From: Molanna angustata
Taxonomy: Eukaryota > Arthropoda > Insecta > Trichoptera > Molannidae
Length of the DNA: 64,000 nucleotides
Assembly (NCBI GenBank): GCA_963576475.1
Contig: OY754987.1
Span: forward strand, 10,877,256 to 10,941,255
Direction of reading: 5' to 3'
The position numbers were made by a program, and so were the translations under genes. Below the pieces are notes generated by a model. That model searched no databases, was not told the origin of the DNA, and was given only the letters and a program-made list of their open reading frames with translations. Positions 35,809-45,115 of the stretch are shown piece after piece (position 1 is the first letter of the stretch; every line of letters begins with the position of its first letter).

Positions 35809-36107
35809 GTAAGTGAATAAAGGAATGAATAATATATTTCCAACAATATAAATATTACAAAGGAACGAAATACAATTTGATTTATACTTAATTACAATTT
35901 TACTATATTTTTTTCCACACATGTGGAAATTTTATTGCCTCGCTAGACATAGTCTGTTCTGAGGCAGTACTAGTTTAGAATTGCTTTGGCTACTTTGGGA
36001 TATCATATGATTTGTTTAATTTTTTTTTCTTCACATATTGCATTCACTTAGAACATCGACAACCAGGATGAATAACTCTAAAACCTCTATCTAAAAAAAT
36101 CTAAGAG

Positions 36108-36363
36108 TACCGAGGCAGATCATTCTCTTCCAATCTGCTTCAGCCAACGAGTAACGAGGTCTTTGAAATTTTTCCCATCATGCGATATGTTTTGTTGTTA
36201 TTTTATTATAAAGCCTTGGTGCCAAAAAACTGTATTGACGCTGCGCATGTGTCGTTCTTGGTTGTGGCGGTCTCAGCTGATGTATGTTTCTAGTGCCATG
36301 TGTCAGTATATAGTCCGGTTGGAACCCAGCAGTGTTCTTATATAAATGAGACAGTATCAGCAT
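36108..36363 (-). pseudogene. LINE C-terminal fragment
   Basis: The minus strand encodes HGTRNIHQLRPPQPRTTHAQ then RQYSFLAPRLYNKI. After a one-base shift comes HDGKNFKDLVTRWLKQIGRE. This is the jockey/CR1-type C-terminal pattern TR....L..P..RT...Q.S....P+LYN.+P. Truncated. Confidence 0.65.
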
Positions 36364-36430
36364 CTAGCATCCAAAAATCCACTGTCTATATATATTTGTT
36401 CTGTGCATTACCTTTATTATTGTTTTTGTG

Positions 36431-36680
36431 TTCTTTCAATCGGAGCAAGTAGCATTTCTTTCAATCGGAGCAAGTAGCATTTCTTTCAATCGGAGCAAGT
36501 AGCATTTCTTTCAATCGGAGCAAGTAGCATTTCTTTCAATCGGAGCAAGTAGCATTTCTTTCAATCGGAGCAAGTAGCATTTCTTTCAATCGGAGCAAGT
36601 AGCATTTCTTTCAATCGGAGCAAGTAGCATTTCTTTCAATCGGAGCAAGTAGCATTTCTTTCAATCGGAGCAAGTAGCAT
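36431..36680. repeat. Minisatellite, 25-bp unit, 10 perfect copies
   Basis: The unit is TTCTTTCAATCGGAGCAAGT plus AGCAT. Ten copies fill exactly 250 bases without visible change. It is directly followed by a SINE copy at 36726. Perfect identity means recent expansion or an assembly artefact. Confidence 0.95.
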
Positions 36681-36725
36681 TTTTGCCATCCCCTCTTTTG
36701 TTTGAAACCCTTCGTTACTATGAAT

Positions 36726-36906
36726 TTTTTTTTAACAAAAATGAATCCTTGTTAGACAAGAACATATACATCTTCCAACGTTCCCTAAAATAAGCAAATA
36801 AATGCTTGTGCTATAGGTGAACGAAATCGGTCAAGGCAGGATTCGAACTCGCGATAACTGGATTCCTAACCCAACGCGCTAACCGCTCTGCCACCGACCC
36901 ATCTAA
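36726..36906 (-). repeat. SINE family 1, near full-length copy
   Basis: On the minus strand: head with TGGCAGAGCGGTTAGCGCG (A-box region), anticodon loop area, GAGTTCGAATCCTGCC (B box), tail GGGAACGTTGGAAGATGTAT and an A-rich end. Head order and arm layout suit a tRNA-derived SINE. Confidence 0.88.
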
Positions 36907-37406
36907 TTATTAATAATTGAATATCTAATTTTGAACTGATTGACTTTTGCAATACCATATTTGAAGGTAGATGTTTAAGTAGTAAATCTTTTGAACACGC
37001 ATAAAAAATATAAACGTAACCTTCTGATAATTAAGTATTTCTTTTAAATAATCAATAAACACAATATACTCCCAAAGGGTCTACACTTCAAAAATTATGA
37101 TAGTTAAAATGTTTGGTAACCGATATTTTAACTAAACTTTTGTTATCAGTAGCTCAAGTTATTGTGTAACTGTACCTACAGTTTGGCTGTGAGCCAAAAC
37201 ATAGTTAAAGTAACCAAATGTTTAGTAGTAATTATATATTATTCAAATATGGTGTGTCAGGCGCTCTCAAATATTTCCCTAAACCATATTCTGGCTTCGG
37301 CCGTCAGGTTTTTTAGATCCTCCATCACTCCATTGAATCAGTGGGATAGGCACATATGTAGTTACAATGTGGTCTATATTTTCGGCTAGACCACCACACT
37401 GATGAT

Positions 37407-37464
37407 GATGTAGCATCAGTGCTACATCATTGATGTAGCATCAGTGCTACATCATTGATGTAGC
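37407..37464. repeat. Tandem palindromic repeat (25-bp unit)
   Basis: The unit GATGTAGCATCAGTGCTACA + TCATT occurs twice with a third partial copy. Each unit folds on itself (GATGTAGCA / TGCTACATC), so the block can form several alternative hairpins. Confidence 0.85.
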
Positions 37465-37596
37465 ACCATTTGTGACTCTCAGCTGAACTTCTTTGATTTG
37501 CCCACTTCTAAGCTCTGGAGCTGGTCCCAAAGGGCTTTCTCGATTTGAATCTGGTGACCCTCAGGGTTAAGTTCTGAAGGGAGATTTATTTATTTT

Positions 37597-38130
37597 TTAA
37601 CGTGGCTACGTAGGGGACATCAGCTATTAGGATTTAGGTCCATTATACTCTTCCAAAGAAGCGCACTACGTTGCGTTGGGGAGGATTTGCAATCTACTAT
37701 ATATTAATTCGGGTTTTAAAAAGACCCAGGTTGTAAGTAGAGGTAAACACAGAAATCGGAAGGTCGTTCCACACCCAGGCTGCTGTGTTACTAAAGGAGT
37801 TCGAGAAGTGAAGGTATACTGTGAACGGTCGTTGATTTTTTTTTTTTTTTAATAATATGTTCTTGTTTTAACAAGTACATATACATCTTCCTACATTCCC
37901 TAAATTAAACATAAATGCTGGTGCTATAGGTGAACGAAATCAGTCGAGGCAGGAATCGAACTCGCAACCACTGGATTACTAACCCAGTGTGCTAACCGCT
38001 CTCCCACCGATCCATCTAAATTGATATTGAGTAAAACGGGTGAATATTGTGAATGGGTGGAAGAGGGACAAGAAATTCAAGTTCTTTTGAGCATCTCCCA
38101 TGGCCTTGCGTCTAGTATTTCATTTTTGTT
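37597..38130 (-). pseudogene. 3' end of LINE A, second copy, split by a SINE
   Basis: 37597-37835 matches 47735-47980 and 38025-38130 matches 47985-48065 (shared AGAAGCGCACTACGT, TTTTAAAAAGACCC, GAGTGGGTGGAGGAGGGAC-like). Between them lies a SINE family 1 copy (37838-38020), with TTGAT repeated on both sides as a possible short target duplication. Confidence 0.8.
37838..38020 (-). repeat. SINE family 1 copy inserted in LINE A fragment
   Basis: This full-length-looking copy has the T-run, GTAGGAAGATGTATATGTAC (rc), CTATAGGTGAACGAAATCAG, and the tRNA-like head to ACCGATCCATCTAAA. Confidence 0.88.
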
Positions 38131-38233
38131 ATTTTTTTGTTAGTAGAAGTAGCCACTATAATTTGGCTACATTAAACATGAAATTTTTTTACTATTAGCA
38201 AAAAAAAATTATCAGTGTATGGGTTTCACTTAC

Positions 38234-38364
38234 CATATACAAAATGTTTATGTCTCGGACTGGTGACTTGTGATAATGATTCTTTGGCAAACTCGTAAGT
38301 GCTGAAGTATAGGGCGTGAGCCGGTCCAGCACCCATTACCACTGCAGACATACCTCGGACAGGC
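38234..38364 (-). CDS. mfrn: mitoferrin, coding exon of carrier repeats 1/2
   Basis: The exon follows a TTTTTGCAG acceptor and ends at a GTAAGT donor (38233-38228). It encodes PVRGMSAVVMGAGPAHALYF, then STYEFAKESLSQVTSPRHKH and FVYG. This is the mitoferrin segment RPxRGxxxxxxGAGPAHALYF, which spans the end of repeat 1 and the start of repeat 2. Its first base completes a codon from an upstream exon (expected Arg), so the gene continues 5'. No match to the repeat-1 segment (family pattern MEHCVMYPxDSVKTRMQ) is visible on the minus strand up to 64000. The missing part should be about 70-80 residues. Confidence 0.94.
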
Positions 38365-38448
38365 CTGCAAAAATAAATAAAGCATTAGTAAAAACAACAT
38401 AAAATTACATCTTGACATAAAAAACTTCAACATTCCACACTAAGGACA

Positions 38449-38612
38449 ATGGAAATTAAAGTTCTAGGGTCAATCACTGAAACTCTAAGAGATCGTTTTC
38501 GCGATGTAGAAATAAGAAAAGAAAAATGTGGAATAGAGGACATCGGTCGGTGGAGTAGATCTAGAAGAAGACATTGGAGGGACCACGTAGCCAGAATGGA
38601 CAGCGACAGACT
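38449..38612 (+). pseudogene. LINE C-terminal fragment
   Basis: It encodes ITETLRDRFRDVEIRK then IGRWSRSRRRHWRDHVARMD and SDRLA, the pattern TETLR+RFRNxEIR...RWxRxRRRxWRDHVxRM near the end of insect LINE proteins. It is cut at about 38612 by AT-rich DNA and a half-palindrome. Confidence 0.65.
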
Positions 38613-38644
38613 TGCGTATATATATTTTTATATATTTATATATA

Positions 38645-38755
38645 TTTACAATATATTTAGATGTCATAGAACTCCATACGATAATTATATCCATGATATA
38701 TGGGTAATCACTGAGGTTTTGATTTTGCCGGTCGAACCAGACTTGCCCTCCTGGT
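38645..38755. repeat. Half copy of palindromic element 58096-58282
   Basis: ATAGAACTCCATACGATAAT, TATATCCATGATAT, GGGTAATCACTGAGGTTTTG and GACTTGCCCTCCTGG match the right arm of 58096-58282. Confidence 0.75.
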
Positions 38756-39354
38756 TACTGTCTACAAGGAATACTACACAACAGATGGAAGGATAGTTGG
38801 ACTTCGTCGTCTCAAGAGGCATAGTTTTTGAATTACAGACCAACAGGTCCACTAAACGAAGAAGAAGAAAACAAAACCTCAAATAATATTTTTTTACTGG
38901 CAGAAATCATCCTAATGATTGTGTGGAATTCCACGTAAACTAAAAAGAAGAAGAAAGTGTGTCAAGATAGAAAAATATCGTGATGGTACGTACGTATGTA
39001 TGTATTTATTGGGGTTCCCCAATTTACTGTGCGATTGATATACGCGGTGCTAATTTAAAGGCCGAAGTATAAAAATCTAAATTGGCAAAATGACAACAAT
39101 CAAGTTCCTTTACTCACAATAAAATATGTAGGTACCTACAATACCTATATCTAATGATGTTATTCGTTGGTTGGTCTCGCTACCAACTGACACGGAAGTC
39201 GCGACCTTGAACTTGCACCGGTGGCATTGAAACGCGCGAGGGATCGATCCCTCTATTCGCCGATACAAAATGCAAATATTGCATATCATCATTATTTGTT
39301 ATGGTGTATAATGTAATTGTGATATTATGTAATACATGTCATATTATAAGGAAA

Positions 39355-40290
39355 CATCTTTGTATCGGCGGCGCTAGCGAGTTCAGGGCCGGCAAAAATA
39401 AATAATAATAATTTGGGTAGGTACCTATCCGTCTTAATCAAATCGTTACGTAATCGAGACATCGCATCGCCTGGCCACACTCGAATGGCGAGAAATCATC
39501 ACAGCGTTCTTATTTTGAATTCATACTTCGATTAGGTGCAAGATGGAGGCTTTGGTTACTAGGATACATACGTAATTCAATTATTAATTATTATGACATA
39601 ATCTTATTTATTTATATTTCACAGGTGGCGAACCTCATTGTCGAATTATGTGAGATGTTATTTTGCCGTTGTGTCTAGGTATTTTGATAAACCGGCTTTT
39701 ATATGAACGATAATATTCCTACAGTTCCTCCCCCATCTCAGTCATTATCCTTGTTGCTTTTGTCATATATTATTTTTTAACTCATATATTTTTTTTAGTT
39801 TTTAGTATACAATATTTATCTTTTTTCAGAATCAACTGTAAATACGTACTTACTTTGTGGACAATTTTTTGGCCTTGATTTATTACTCATTGTTTTATGT
39901 TCATATTAATTAATAATGCTGTTATTGTCCCAAATAAACCAAATAAATAATAGAAAAGATTGGAAGCACTATTCTAAGTCGGTGCCTCACAGCAATATAA
40001 TAATTTTATTTGTGATATATTTACCTATATGTATATCTATCTATTGGAATTTTTGTATTTTGTAAGCACCATTTTGTATTTTTATGTATCTGCGTTAGTG
40101 AGTTCAGGGCCGACAAAAATTAAAAATATTTAGGCAGGTAGGTACCTACCCCATTTTAATTAAATTGTTTGTGTCACTTTGTGCATCGTCACACTCGAGA
40201 ATGGCGGGAAAACAACAAAATACAATTTACAAGAGTTCTTAGTTTGAATTTACACACTGATTACAAGATTGACATACGTCGTGCGTCGTC
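39355..40290. repeat. Direct duplication of a ~200-bp block, ~720 bp apart
   Basis: The blocks 39365-39560 and 40085-40285 share GTGAGTTCAGGGCCGACAAA-like, a GTAGGTACCTAC motif, CACACTCGA(G)AATGGCG and GTTCTTA(T/G)TTTGAATT. The sequence between them is AT-rich and non-coding. The blocks are diverged, so the duplication is old or both are dispersed-element copies. Confidence 0.65.
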
Positions 40291-40384
40291 TAAATCCATA
40301 CAAATATTTATGAAAAAAAACATGGGTATATATTAAATAATTCTTGAACGATACTCCTTTTGCGTCCTTAAATTCTCTAAATAA

Positions 40385-42740
40385 ATACACTAGTTGCATG
40401 TATCACATGAGATTTAACAGTCGTGTCAATGGCGATAGTATGGTACAGTTGTAGAATATGTAACAAAAATTAAACCTTAAATCCATATAAGTAGGATTGA
40501 ATTAGTATATTAACAGCCAGTTTCATAAAAAGCAGCAAAAGGACCCTTTAGTTAAAGGTTCTTTAAAAATTTAAAGTCGCCTTTAAGTCGTTGCGTTTCA
40601 TAAATAATTATGCCGCGTACTTTAGTAAAAGGCAGAAATGTCACCAAAATACCTGAAAGTTGGCAATATTGCTATCAAAATCTATGGAAACATAGCTCAT
40701 AGCATAAGTAAATCTTTCTGTTTACTACCAATATGTTATTTCTGTCATTAAATTGATCATTGGTGTATAGGACATGTTTATGGAACAAAACCTATCAAGA
40801 AATTCTACTTTTCCATGTGGTCGATTCTTTTCCTATATGCTTTTTACTGCCGTATCAGTACGCATCTTCTAATCATCTCATTTCGAAAATATCATTTTGT
40901 TATATTATTCATAAAAAAATGTTTAAATAATAACAAAACTATTGAATATTAGTAAGTAATATGCACATGATCGTCAACATTCAATTGACAATATTGACAT
41001 CAACCACAGATAATATAGAAGTAAACTTACATCAAGAACTGACTTGAACATTATGTCATATTGCAGCACACTCTGGTGGCAAAAAAATGAACTGCTCTTA
41101 AAGAAGACTTTAGTGACTAAAGTACGAAGACACTGGACTTTAAATTAAAGTGAACTTTAAGTGACATTTTGTTGTTATGATACGCAATTTATTTTAAAGT
41201 CGACATTAAGTCTCCTTTATTTTTTATGAAACTGGCCATAAGATATTTTGTTTTCATAAACAACGCATGTAGGTTAGGAAAGCATAGTGCGGAGTTCAGT
41301 CCTGTATTCCTACCCCGAATAGGTATACGGCTTGATGTTATGTAGGGAGAAAGTATCAAACTATCGAGTCCCCGTAGATATTGTATATTCTACCATACAA
41401 ATTGTATCAAATAATAATTTCGTCACCAAATTCAATATTAACAAAAATTGTTAAAAACGAGTGGGTTGTGACCAACACTAAACTCTCCACACTACAGGAA
41501 GCGTTCATTTTTTTCTTCTTATTGATCTTGACAATTTCTAAATGTATTTTTATGAAGTACATTTCTATTAGATTCTTAAACAAATATAAGATTCCCAGAG
41601 GACAAAAGTTTTCACAATACACCATACACACAAAAACATTGTCACGAAACTCATAGTACATTTTTTCTGCATGATACCTGTTGAGAAATTTTAAGTAAAA
41701 TTGCATTACTAGCAAGATGAGCATGCATGAGACAGTGTCTCAATGTTGATGAGGCGACGTGTCAAGATAGAAGAATGCGGTGTTCGGTTCTCACTGCCTA
41801 CCCCTTAAAGAAGATAGAAGTGGAAATTAAAAATACACTTGTCTATAGAGACACATACAATATCAATATGAAGTTGATCACTCAATTTTCCCTTACAGAA
41901 GCTATTTTACTTCTGTTAAATACACTTTTCACACAAATATGAAATTTATTTCACATTGATATGGCAAACCAAAGATTTTTTTCTTTAAATTTTGACAATC
42001 CTTGAATGCATTTTTGATGAGTGTATTTTTGTTGTATCGAAATTTCAAACAATATAAAAAACTCAATTTTCCAGAGCGTGAGAGCATTTTGAAAATTTGA
42101 ACAGATGAAATCATAGAGAAGAATTTAACGGATATCTATGGAAAACTAATAAACTCTAGGTCAATGCACTTTACACATATGATGTTAATATGAAGTCGAT
42201 CGGACTTGATAGTTTGGGCAGTAGAGAGGACAAAAAATGATAATTCCGTACGCCATACATACAAACACATCACGACGAAACTCACAGTGTGCACTCTCTA
42301 CATGATACCCGTTAAGAAATTGATGTAAAAAAAATACTCTTAAAAATTGTGAAATCATGACTCTCCACTATTCCATAGAACTAGAATAGTTTAGATAGAA
42401 ACTCTGGATTTTTTTTGAAAAAAAAACAAATTTGAGATTTTTTATTTGTCTATATTTATACCAATTTTCAGCGTTCTAGTTTCTATTCAAAAGTTGATAA
42501 CCCCTGACTGAAACAAAAATTCAAAATTCTGAGTAAGAATGTTTTGTAGGCCTATAATTATCTATATATTATGAAATTTTGGGCTCTGTGAATTGAGCGG
42601 ATCAAAAGTTATACGGACACACACACTCTAAGATGGTGTATCTAGAAACATTGCTCACACTGGAAAAAAACGCCATCAAAGCATGGCATGGAAAAACCGT
42701 GAAAAATATAGACCCTGCATACAAATCACGCATATCCTGG
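40385..42740. repeat. Foldback family E, copy 1, broken by a nested MITE
   Basis: The left end ACTAGTTGCATGTATCACAT matches 45116 onward. The match resumes after the MITE with CATGTAGGTTAGGAAAGCAT, AGTCCCCGTAGATATTGTAT and ACCATACAAATTGTAT. It continues to the inner part (CAATTTTCAGCGTTCTAG, GAGCGGATCAAAAGTTATAC, ACACACACTC). The right arm is not present. A further scrap lies at 42870-42960. Confidence 0.7.
40514..41238. mobile_element. Nested MITE, Harbinger-like (725 bp, TAA duplication)
   Basis: The inverted ends read CAGCCAGTTTCATAAAAA on the left and TGGCCAGTTTCATAAAAAAT on the right (rc). TAA lies immediately outside both (40511-40513, 41239-41241). Sub-terminal TTTAAAGTCG words are inverted between arms. 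A 3-bp TWA duplication with GGCCAG-type ends is the PIF/Harbinger pattern; the assignment is inference. Confidence 0.7.
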
Positions 42741-42984
42741 CTTGATACTTTGTTGATATTATGTTAAGAGAATAAAATTCTCTTGAACGAATCGACAGAT
42801 GGAAAAATAAACGATTTAGTTGGGGTATTTTGGCGTCTAAATTCTGAATATAAATGTTTTGTGGGAATTTTCCACAGTGTAATATTACTCTGTGGAATTT
42901 TCTGTATTTTCATAAATTTTGAGCACTGTGCATCAAGCGGATCAAAAGTAAAAAGGGGAGGAAACACAGACACAATAATAAGTA

Positions 42985-44285
42985 GGGTAGACTGGGTACG
43001 GTTGAAACAAAGGACGGTTGAAACAGAGTTAATATCTCTCGAACCGTGCGTGGTAAGGTGAGGGGGTCAAGGGACGTACGAAGCGGACAACAAGTTCGAA
43101 CATGAATCTCAGTGTTGATTAGATCCCCGCGCGCTGCAGTTCTTTATAGGAGACCCTATTGTGTAATGATAAGCAAAAGTAAGTATTTTTGTTCCAAGAT
43201 TTTTGCAATTATTGTGGTTTATATTAAAGTGAAAGTATTGAATATTTTTTTGTGTTTGAAGTAAAGTTTGTAGAATATGGTAGCTTAATTAGTTTTAATC
43301 TAACATGATTGTCATAGTTTATAATAAATAGATTTGTACGTAATGGGAGGTTGGAGACGGTTGAAATATTTTTTGTGGGTACGGTTGAAACAATATATTT
43401 ATTTGATATTCATACTTTCTAGATGCCTAGGCTACGCGCAAGACTTCAAGGGGAAAAGACGATTTATCGAGGTACAAAAACCCCTATGAGGAGGTAAAAG
43501 TAGGAGATTCTTTGCGAAAAGCGACGGTGGCCTTAGCTATGTTTGTCACAATAATTGTGAGTCTGAATGATTCCAAAACTAAAATTTATAACTATCTATG
43601 TAAATATTTTTGCTAATGCCAATGAAAATTCAATTGTTTTCATTCATTTGCTAATGCCAATGCCAATTCAATTGTTTTCAATTGACTAATGCCTATTCAA
43701 TTGTTTTCAGAAAAATTTAATTTAAATTTTTTCAGATCTTTTTTTACTAAATTTTATTTGTTTTATTTAAAAATAATTCTGTTGATTTTTATTCTTTTAA
43801 TAAGTACGTAAATAGTGTATAATTGTTAAGTAGTCGTATTTTCATAGACGTATCTGTTTTATGTTGTGTACCAAAAATATTGAAGGCTGATTAAAAATAT
43901 TGTTAAGTTGTTAGTAGGTACATATTAAGTCTAAACATTCATAACTGATTCATATTGTTAAATGGTGCCATAATTAGTATTAGAATTGAAATAAATAATA
44001 AATATAACATGTTATAATATTATTTTGTATTATTTGTATGTGTTTCAACTAACCCCAATCACTGTTTCAACCGCCCCTGGTATGGGGACGGTTGAAACAA
44101 ATTCTTTTTTTTTTTTAAATATGATTTTATATTAAAAATAATACATCAGGTACTAAAATGGAACTGCCTAATAGAGGACAGATATACACTCTTGTATTTA
44201 GCATATATCCATCATCTGTCGGCTCATTAATGACAATGCAATGGACGATATAAGCTAAATTGTTTCAACCGTACCCAGTCTACCC
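42985..44285 (+). mobile_element. Pogo-like DNA transposon remnant (1301 bp, TA-flanked)
   Basis: The inverted ends GGGTAGACTGGGTACGGTTG are exact on both sides and flanked by TA (42983-42984, 44286-44287). GGTTGAAACA recurs at least five times inside, near both ends. At 43422-43545 the plus strand encodes MPRLRARLQGEKTIYRGTK in one frame and RYKNPYEEVKVGDSLRKATV in another. Together these resemble the start and first helix-turn-helix of pogo/Tigger transposases (MPRxRxR...GxSLRKAA). The DDE catalytic part is absent, so the copy is non-autonomous. Confidence 0.8.
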
Positions 44286-44299
44286 TATTCTACCTACTT

Positions 44300-44870
44300 C
44301 GAATTAATCGATGTACAACATTATGTTGCAAAACCTCTAATTTGGCGTTTTTGACTTAAATGTGTAATCTTAGCCTAGTTACGTAATCTATAGCAAATTT
44401 AAAAAAATGTCATATATTTATATTTTTTGAGTTGTATTTATTTCTCATTTTATTGTTTATGTTACGATAATGTACAATAATAAAATATAAGAAAAAACGA
44501 TAAAAACCAATACATTAAATCACATTTAACAGAACCACGCCCTATGAAATTTTCTAAAGTTTCTATAATTTACTTATCAATTAAAAGGTACAAATAGTAA
44601 ATTGATAAATATACCAAGATAATACGTAATTATAATGATTATTTTTTAGTCAATAATGAATTATTAGATAAAATAGATTAGTAAGAAAATCGCTCGTGCT
44701 ATAAATTATCACAAAATCAACATAATTGTTACTATCAATTATCATATCAATAAAACCTTCTGGTGTAGAAATTTGGTTATGTGAGAACTAAATCATTAAG
44801 TACTGAGAACTTCTGAGATGAAATCCCTACGATGCGTAACCGGAAAAAAAGATACAGGTAAGAAACATTG
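44300..44870. other. AT-rich stretch, nothing recognised
   Basis: I see no coding or repeat match. Confidence 0.4.
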
Positions 44871-44879
44871 AAATAAGAC

Positions 44880-45110
44880 GAATGTGTAGTAGGGAAGATA
44901 TCGTCCGACGGGGAAGACAACGAAGACGATACATAGTAACAGGATGCAAGACAACAGACATCCAAGTATCGTCCTTCAAAAGAACTCTACTGAGAAACCA
45001 ACACCGAAAACCTCAGAAAAGATGGCGCGATAGTTGGCAATCCACGTCACAAGAGACGACTCAGCGGCAGGAACAGATCCCACGGATCTAAACGAAAAAA
45101 GAAGAAGATA
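44880..45110 (+). pseudogene. Possible LINE 3' fragment
   Basis: It encodes QHRKPQKRWRDSWQS, recalling the GRPxKRWRDDL block at the end of RTE-like proteins, and ends in (AAG)n-like AAAAAAGAAGAAGA. The rest is unrecognisable. Weak. Confidence 0.35.
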
Positions 45111-45115
45111 TTAAT

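Noticed and set aside
36431..36680. Regular 25-bp units that might suggest a CRISPR array
   Set aside because: The units are head to tail with no variable spacers, and the genome is eukaryotic with introns. It is a minisatellite.
39110..39292. GC-richer minus-strand frame, considered as the missing first mitoferrin exon
   Set aside because: The translation (RRIEGSIPRAFQCHRCKF...) has no carrier signature and does not match the expected MEHCVMYP-type segment.
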